This document shows positions 58,993-64,000 of a stretch of 64,000 nucleotides of DNA, piece by piece (position 1 is the stretch's first letter; the number at the start of each line of letters is the position of its first letter). Location of the stretch: NCBI GenBank assembly GCA_963920525.1, contig OY986437.1:99357223-99421222 (forward strand), written 5' to 3'. Under the pieces are notes generated by a model. It made no database searches and was not told the DNA's origin. It was given only the letters and a program-made list of their open reading frames with translations. The stretch comes from Dichetophora obliterata (lineage: Eukaryota; Arthropoda; Insecta; Diptera; Sciomyzidae). Position numbers and translations under genes: made by a program.

Positions 58993-59297
58993 ATTGTTTT
59001 TCAGTTGTACATTTACAACTTATGAAATTACGCATTCCTTCGCACAGCATGTATTTCTTCAAGCGCAAGCTTAACTGAATTTGAAAAAATGTTGTGTGGG
59101 TATCTAATTATTCTATTTCAAATATAAATCCAACAAAGAAATTGTTCTTTCTAGCTGGATCATAATGCGTGCAGTAGAGGGTTAAATGTTATATAATACC
59201 ATAAAAAAGATGTAAACTGATATATAATAAAGGTTTAAAAAGAAAATTTCAAAGATTATGCTTAAAAACGCCATTGTAAGCTTCGTATGTACCTTAA

Positions 59298-60615
59298 CCT
59301 TAGGATGTGCGACTGCCTTGGAAGCGGTAAGTGACCCTACTGGGCCTCGCGAGGCCCGTAAATCATGGCCAGCTGTCTTTACGATTTTCGTTCATCTAGA
59401 TGTCCTATCTCAAGCTGCTATTATGTAGAAATATTGTTAGACACTACATCTGTAAGTGGGTGTCATTTTAAGGGGGTTTCTTAAGGGGGTGGGGGTGGTT
59501 AGGATGCCTTAAAAAGTTAAATTACTTTTTTTATGGTACAAGTTAACTTTTGACTGATTTCTATTTTTTAAACACAAATTTACAAAAACTAAAAATAAGG
59601 TAACGAGCGTTGAACTGTTGTGCTAGATTTATAACTATTCAGCAGCGTAGCTGAGGCACTGACAAAATTTCTGCGTCGTATCGTGTTCAAGGCATTTGCA
59701 TTTTTTTGAATTTTTTTTACACGGCAAGAATGGTTTGCGCCTCTTTTTGCCATTCTGAGCATTGCACGTCTCACAGTCTTTCCGTTCCATATAATTCAGG
59801 GTCAAGCAATAATGTATGTTATAATAGAGGTAAAATTAGGAATTTATAAAATATTTGTTTTTATAATTACTGACAAAAATATTGAATTGAAATTTTAACG
59901 TTGCTATTCATTGTTCTATTTTTCATGTGAGAAGTAACTAACTGGGATGTCAAAATCTTTAGAAATTCACGATGTTTATCCGTCTATAGGTTTTTGCCAC
60001 TCTTGAAAGAGTAGCAACTGAGCATCTGGTCCATAATGCTGACATTTGCTTTATTTTCGTTGTAATCCAGATATTTATAAGGCTTGTTTTTCCGAAAGGA
60101 TAGTCTTTTTTATTCTCTAGTTTTTTAGTAGCAAAAAACCTTTCCTCCGTTAGCTGTTGCCGGTCTGTTAGCAGCCTAAAAAAATTGAGAACAATCTCAA
60201 GCTCTTCCCACCCTTCGCCACCTATTCCCGATATTTCAAATATTACTTACAATAAAAGAGTAAATATGTGATGTGATGTGATATGCACACAACAACTTTA
60301 CACATATAGCGTAATAAAGTCGTCGAACGTGAGCGATTGTGTTTGAACATATTTTGTTTAGTAGCTTACAGACATTTCCCATACATTTAGAGGACGGGCC
60401 TCGCGAGGCCCAGTAGGTTCACTCACGGCCTTATTATAAAAACAGATCAGTTTGTTCTACGAAAGCAATGCGAATTCTTTTTAGTTTGTTTTGTTACGTC
60501 AAGAAAACATTAGCGGTAGTTGGCATAAAATATTTCGGCGCTCAGAGCCAAGAAAAACTTTACGACTTCTCAAAGTCAAAATGAGCCTCGAAAAGCCCAG
60601 TCGCACATCCTAGGG
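59298..60615 (-). mobile_element. piggyBac element, internally deleted, copy 3
   Basis: CCTTAGGATGTGCGACTG (59298-59315) and CAGTCGCACATCCTAGGG (60598-60615) are inverted repeats with one difference, flanked by TTAA at 59294-59297 and 60616-60619. A perfect 16-bp palindrome GGGCCTCGCGAGGCCC occurs once near each end (59342-59357 and 60396-60411). The length of 1.3 kb is about half that of an autonomous element. Confidence 0.93.
59635..60240 (-). pseudogene. piggyBac transposase C-terminal remnant
   Basis: On the minus strand, KPYKYLDYNENKANVSIMDQM and CYSFKSGKN (about 60050) match the block holding the third catalytic aspartate (KP-I-LDYN--KGGVD--DQM is usual), although the GGVD part is altered. 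REFLKILTSQLV follows. The gene ends with a cysteine-rich tail CETCNAQNGKKRRKPFLPC and KCKCLEHDTTQKFCQC, stopping at TAG 59635-59637. Frames shift between blocks and the first half of the gene is missing. Confidence 0.82.
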
Positions 60616-60619
60616 TTAA

Positions 60620-61266
60620 AGGATTCAGTCATTTCATTCCTAATTTTATGTAACAGAGCTGCGTACATAGTATGTTAGTGTGGACCTTCTTATAATGGAA
60701 TATTTATTATTTTGAAAGTTTTGCATACTTATTTAATGACCTAACAACAATTAGTATTTATAAAGATATCTATTGGATGTCTAGTTATAAACCCCAAAAA
60801 AAAAAACGATTTGGGCAATTTTTCTCTGAGTGATATAACCCGGCACCACAAAACGTCGTTGCATCCTAAGGGAATTGCAATATTTTTTAATTAAAATATT
60901 ACGTTTTTTAATCAAGAAAAAAATACTTAAAACATACAACAGCGGTTACTTTAATTCTAAAACAGACCAATTGAAAATTCAGCAAAAGAATGAAATTATA
61001 CTAAAATTATACATCATGATTATCAATATTGAATATTTATCAATTTTTTGAAACAGCAACAAACCATACGCAATTCATAAAGAAGTTTTTCTTCCATTCT
61101 TCCATTCTGGAATTGCATTTCACTAACAATTTCCAGAACGAATATCGAAACTCAAGTAAATTCACGACAAGTTTTCTGATGACATAGTTAACATTTTAAA
61201 GTAAAAACCAAGTGCCAAGGTAGACACTCAAACAATAGAGAATTCAAATACGAAAAGTGAGTTCTA
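60620..61266. other. No gene recognised
   Basis: AT-rich spacer between two piggyBac-type elements. Confidence 0.5.
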
Positions 61267-61270
61267 TTAA

Positions 61271-61532
61271 CCCTCGAAAAGGCGCACTATGAGAATTTTG
61301 CTCACGCAATTTTTAAATGAATAAAATTCATCTTTTTTATTAATATTTTTGCACGCATTATGTTGAGTATATTCGGTAACGGTTGTTGTCCGCGTCTTGG
61401 CAAGCTTTTGCTGAGGTCAGTGCATGGTTGGAGCTGTAGGTATGCGGTTTAAAAATTACAGTAATTCCTCAAGAAGCACAATGCTTACGCGCGACAATCC
61501 ATGCTTCTTTGCGAGGCGCGCCTTCTCCAGGG
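61271..61532. mobile_element. 262-bp piggyBac-type MITE
   Basis: CCCTCGAAAAGGCGCAC at 61271 and the complement of CCCTGGAGAAGGCGCGC ending at 61532 are inverted repeats with three differences. TTAA flanks both sides (61267-61270 and 61533-61536). The interior is GC-richer than its surroundings and has no gene. Confidence 0.83.
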
Positions 61533-61536
61533 TTAA

Positions 61537-62285
61537 TATAGTTAATGGTGTTATAAAATAGATTTTTTGCCAAAACTTTGCATTGAAACGAGATATTGAG
61601 GTCATTTTTCACATGTATTATTTCCAATACTTGACTTTTTTATAAAAAATAACATTTTGGAAAAAATAAATTTCGCCAATAAATACATAGAGACTTATTG
61701 GTTTGATGACAAATTTCAGTTTGTCACAGTGAAAGTTTCACAGTTTTTGCGACAGACTGGAAGAGTTTTTGTAAATGAATGTTATGTCATATGAAGAAAG
61801 TCAGCTATGCAATTTTAACTTGTTTTTATTTTACAACAAAAACAACTTTTGAGACATTTTTGGAGTAAAGTCGATATTTCGGACCTTTCTTGAAAAATGT
61901 ACAATATATGTAAAAACAGCGGAGATATTTGCATCGAAACTAAGAACTTTGGCTTCATGTCTTTTTTTCTCATTTTTTTTTTTTAAATCAAAGAACAAAG
62001 GCATGCGCCTTATACAAATAAGGTTTGGTCTTTGACCTGAAAAAAAGGGATAGATTTATTTTTAGGAATTAATGGAAACCGTACGTGAATTATTGATAAG
62101 GTGAAACAACCGTGAAAGATAATTTGAATTGCTTTAAACCGAGGCTTGTGTTTAGCCTTAACCTCGCCAAGCATTTCCAGCCCTTAGTTGTTTCTGTTCT
62201 TTACTTCCACATTTTCCACAATTAAGCTGTGGATTTTTAGGTTTCCATAATTCTTAAATGTAAGAAAGAACAAAGAAAGTGAAAA
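61537..62285. other. No gene recognised
   Basis: AT-rich. 62100-62285 may be the body of a SINE whose tRNA-like head is the next entry (minus strand), but no second copy is present to prove it. Confidence 0.4.
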
Positions 62286-62286
62286 G

Positions 62287-62368
62287 AAGCATGGCCGAAC
62301 CCGGATTCGAACCAGTGACCTGTGAATTGATAGTCTAGTGCACTCTCCACTACATTACAAATTCCGGC
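62287..62368 (-). repeat. tRNA-like sequence, probably a SINE head
   Basis: The minus strand has a perfect B box, GGTTCGAATCC, and ends GGGTTCGGCCATG. TGCCGGA at the other end pairs with the 3' side at only 5 of 7 positions, and the anticodon stem does not pair well. It is therefore tRNA-derived rather than a working tRNA gene. It differs in sequence from the SINE heads at 23.3, 39.8 and 49.4 kb. Confidence 0.55.
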
Positions 62369-62451
62369 ATCATTCTTATGTAGCGATGTTTTATGAAAAA
62401 AATGCCTGCAATTTTAAAGATATGTAAATGTTTTTGGTGTCAAAATAACAG

Positions 62452-62720
62452 ACATCAGGGCTGTAGCAAGGATTTATCCATGGCGGAGGGGGGTTTTGAT
62501 GAATATTTTTTATTCAAATGGAAAAAAGTTCCATGTGTTCCCCTCTAAAAATTAACCTTGGTTTTTTATAAGGATTCCCAAAATATTTTGGTTGTAACGA
62601 TAGCCAGAGCTAAAATATTTTGCAAAAACCTCTAAAAATCAAGTTTTTCGTAAATATATTTTTGATATCGGGCCGAAAAAGGCTCTTTAAATCTGCTTAA
62701 AAAATATTAAAGTTTTGCAA
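62452..62720 (+). repeat. Old dispersed repeat
   Basis: Begins CAGGGCTGTAGCAAGG, like a DNA-transposon end, and shares ordered blocks (ATTCCCAAAATATTT, GATAGCCAGAGCTAAAATAT) with 25960-26200. No matching right end or gene. Confidence 0.45.
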
Positions 62721-62729
62721 TAGCATTAA

Positions 62730-64000
62730 AGATAATGCTGTTTTTTGTGTCTTCTTTTTGAATTTTTTTTTAATTTTCACTAAATTTGAAATTACTTCAT
62801 TATTTTTCATTGCCAGAATTTTCAAAAGGTACCCATATTAAAGCTAAAATATTAATTATAAAATAAACAACTTCTGAAAAAATTTTGTAAGAAATTAAAA
62901 TTATGTTATGTATTTGAATTTTGAAAGTTTTTTTATGGGAATAAAATAAAAAAATATCAAAAATTAAGTCTTATTTTTTTGCAAACTCTACCAACACGAC
63001 CTGCTCTGTTACTGTGCGACAACGGTGTATGCTAAAGGATGCACATCCATTCAAACGGATCTCACCCATTCAATTACGGAGGTATGTTTAATTAAATTTT
63101 AGGGATGAGAACGCTTTCTCATTTATCTAAAATGAATAAAATTTTAGAAACAGAAAAACTTTTACACACACTTCATAAACCTTAAAACCTTAAAACTCAC
63201 AAAATTACTTGAACGATTAAAGCTTTTCCTCGGGTCACAATTCTTAAAAAAGTAGGTCAACTTTTTAAAACTCATGAGTAACTTCAAACATTCCTTAAAA
63301 ATGAAACTAGGGATGGATAGTTGATTTAAGTCGAAAAGTCGACTAGTCGACTTTTTCATACAGTTTTTGGACTTTTTAAAGTCGAATAATGTTTTCAGTT
63401 ATTAGGCGAGAATCGATTTTTTCATAGACTATTTTCGGTTTTTGTAAAATTTGTTTTTGTTTATAATTAATATAATTGTTTTGCAATAACAATTATGTTT
63501 GTGTCTATAACACTTAGTTTTCACTTATTGAAAAACGATTGCTATACAAGAGCAACACTGGTACGTTCAGTTCGCCAACAACGCAGCCAACTTCGAGAGA
63601 ACAATATAATGTTATTTGCTAATTTGTGCCAGCGCTGCCGAAAGTACTAAAATTGTAGTATTTTACTCCTATTGGATAGTGCGTACTATTATACTCCCCA
63701 AATATGAATAGTAATACTACAATTATCAGCAACCTTGAAATCCGTGTTCCTTGAAATTTAGTCAAAAAGGATTTATTTAGTTTTATGCTTGTTTTCTCTT
63801 ACTTTGTTTTTACTTGTTTGCTTAATAAAATAACCTAAATAAATAAACTTTGTTTATTTGTTTGCTTTCCAATATGCATTGATATTTATTTTCAAAGATG
63901 CATTGAATTGAGGTTAGCACATTTTCAACTCTTTTAATCTCAGTGTATAAAAATACTGTAAGAGATAACGGAAAAAAATCGAAAAACCGATTTGAATCGA
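62730..64000. other. No gene recognised; palindrome and small inverted repeat
   Basis: A perfect palindrome AAAAGTCGACTAGTCGAC (22 bases in full, 63334-63355) lies downstream of TAGGGATGGATAG. A 12-bp inverted repeat AATTGTAGTATT pairs 63651-63662 with 63713-63724 and may mark a small MITE. The rest is AT-rich spacer to the window end. Confidence 0.5.

Noticed and set aside
62287..62368. A functional tRNA gene
   Set aside because: Acceptor pairs match at only 5 of 7 positions and the anticodon stem does not pair; a tRNA-derived repeat fits better.
63334..63355. A transposon end around the GTCGACTAGTCGAC palindrome
   Set aside because: The palindrome is clear but no second end or duplication could be located before the window ends.

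Overview
This window looks like AT-rich nuclear DNA from an insect, most probably a fly (Diptera). The evidence is the DNA composition, the lack of operons or ribosome-binding sites, and the transposon types present: an RTE-like LINE, Tc1/mariner elements with a 41-residue D-to-D spacing, piggyBac, PIF/Harbinger-like MITEs and tRNA-derived SINEs. The species cannot be fixed from sequence alone. I found no convincing host protein-coding gene. The window reads as intergenic or intronic DNA built mostly from mobile elements, satellites and old unrecognisable repeats.

Layout. 0-3 kb: an RTE-like LINE 3' half, then a mariner-type element on the minus strand. 5-8 kb: a degenerate minisatellite and a ~1.1 kb 7-bp AT satellite that switches strand near its end. 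9.4-11.9 kb: a Tc1-like relic with a MITE inserted beside it, and a young internally deleted mariner derivative. 13.5-17.2 kb: an 11-bp satellite, a decayed piggyBac containing a MITE, and a small TTA-flanked MITE. 19.4-23.3 kb: a full-length but broken mariner, a hAT relic and a SINE. 27.8-28.5 kb: a hexamer satellite. 32-34.5 kb: two related foldback-like elements whose arms are short tandem repeats, one inside a TTAA-flanked element. 36.7-40.8 kb: a nested composite in which a mariner is split by a PIF/Harbinger-like MITE and a Tc1-like element, the latter itself containing SINE-like pieces. 41-42 kb: a MITE and a LINE 3' end. 45.4-47.8 kb: the best preserved gene in the window, a piggyBac transposase with its catalytic aspartates intact, inside clean TIRs and TTAA duplications. 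48.8-49.9 kb: a tandem repeat and a SINE split by a MITE. 52-53.4 kb: a less AT-rich island with clustered GTATCTG motifs. 54.2-55.9 kb: a second foldback-like family that carries a broken gene fragment. 57.2-59 kb: a long non-autonomous element. 59.3-61.5 kb: a minus-strand piggyBac relic and a piggyBac-type MITE.

How the parts relate. The genes present are transposases and a reverse transcriptase acting on their own element ends. Only the piggyBac at 45.7 kb looks close to functional, and even there the C-terminal cysteine-rich domain is out of frame. Several short elements carry terminal repeats but no gene and would depend on transposases encoded elsewhere. Nested insertions allow relative dating in the 14-17, 33-34, 36-41 and 49-50 kb regions. 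All assignments rest on reading motifs, terminal repeats and target duplications by eye; no database search was possible.
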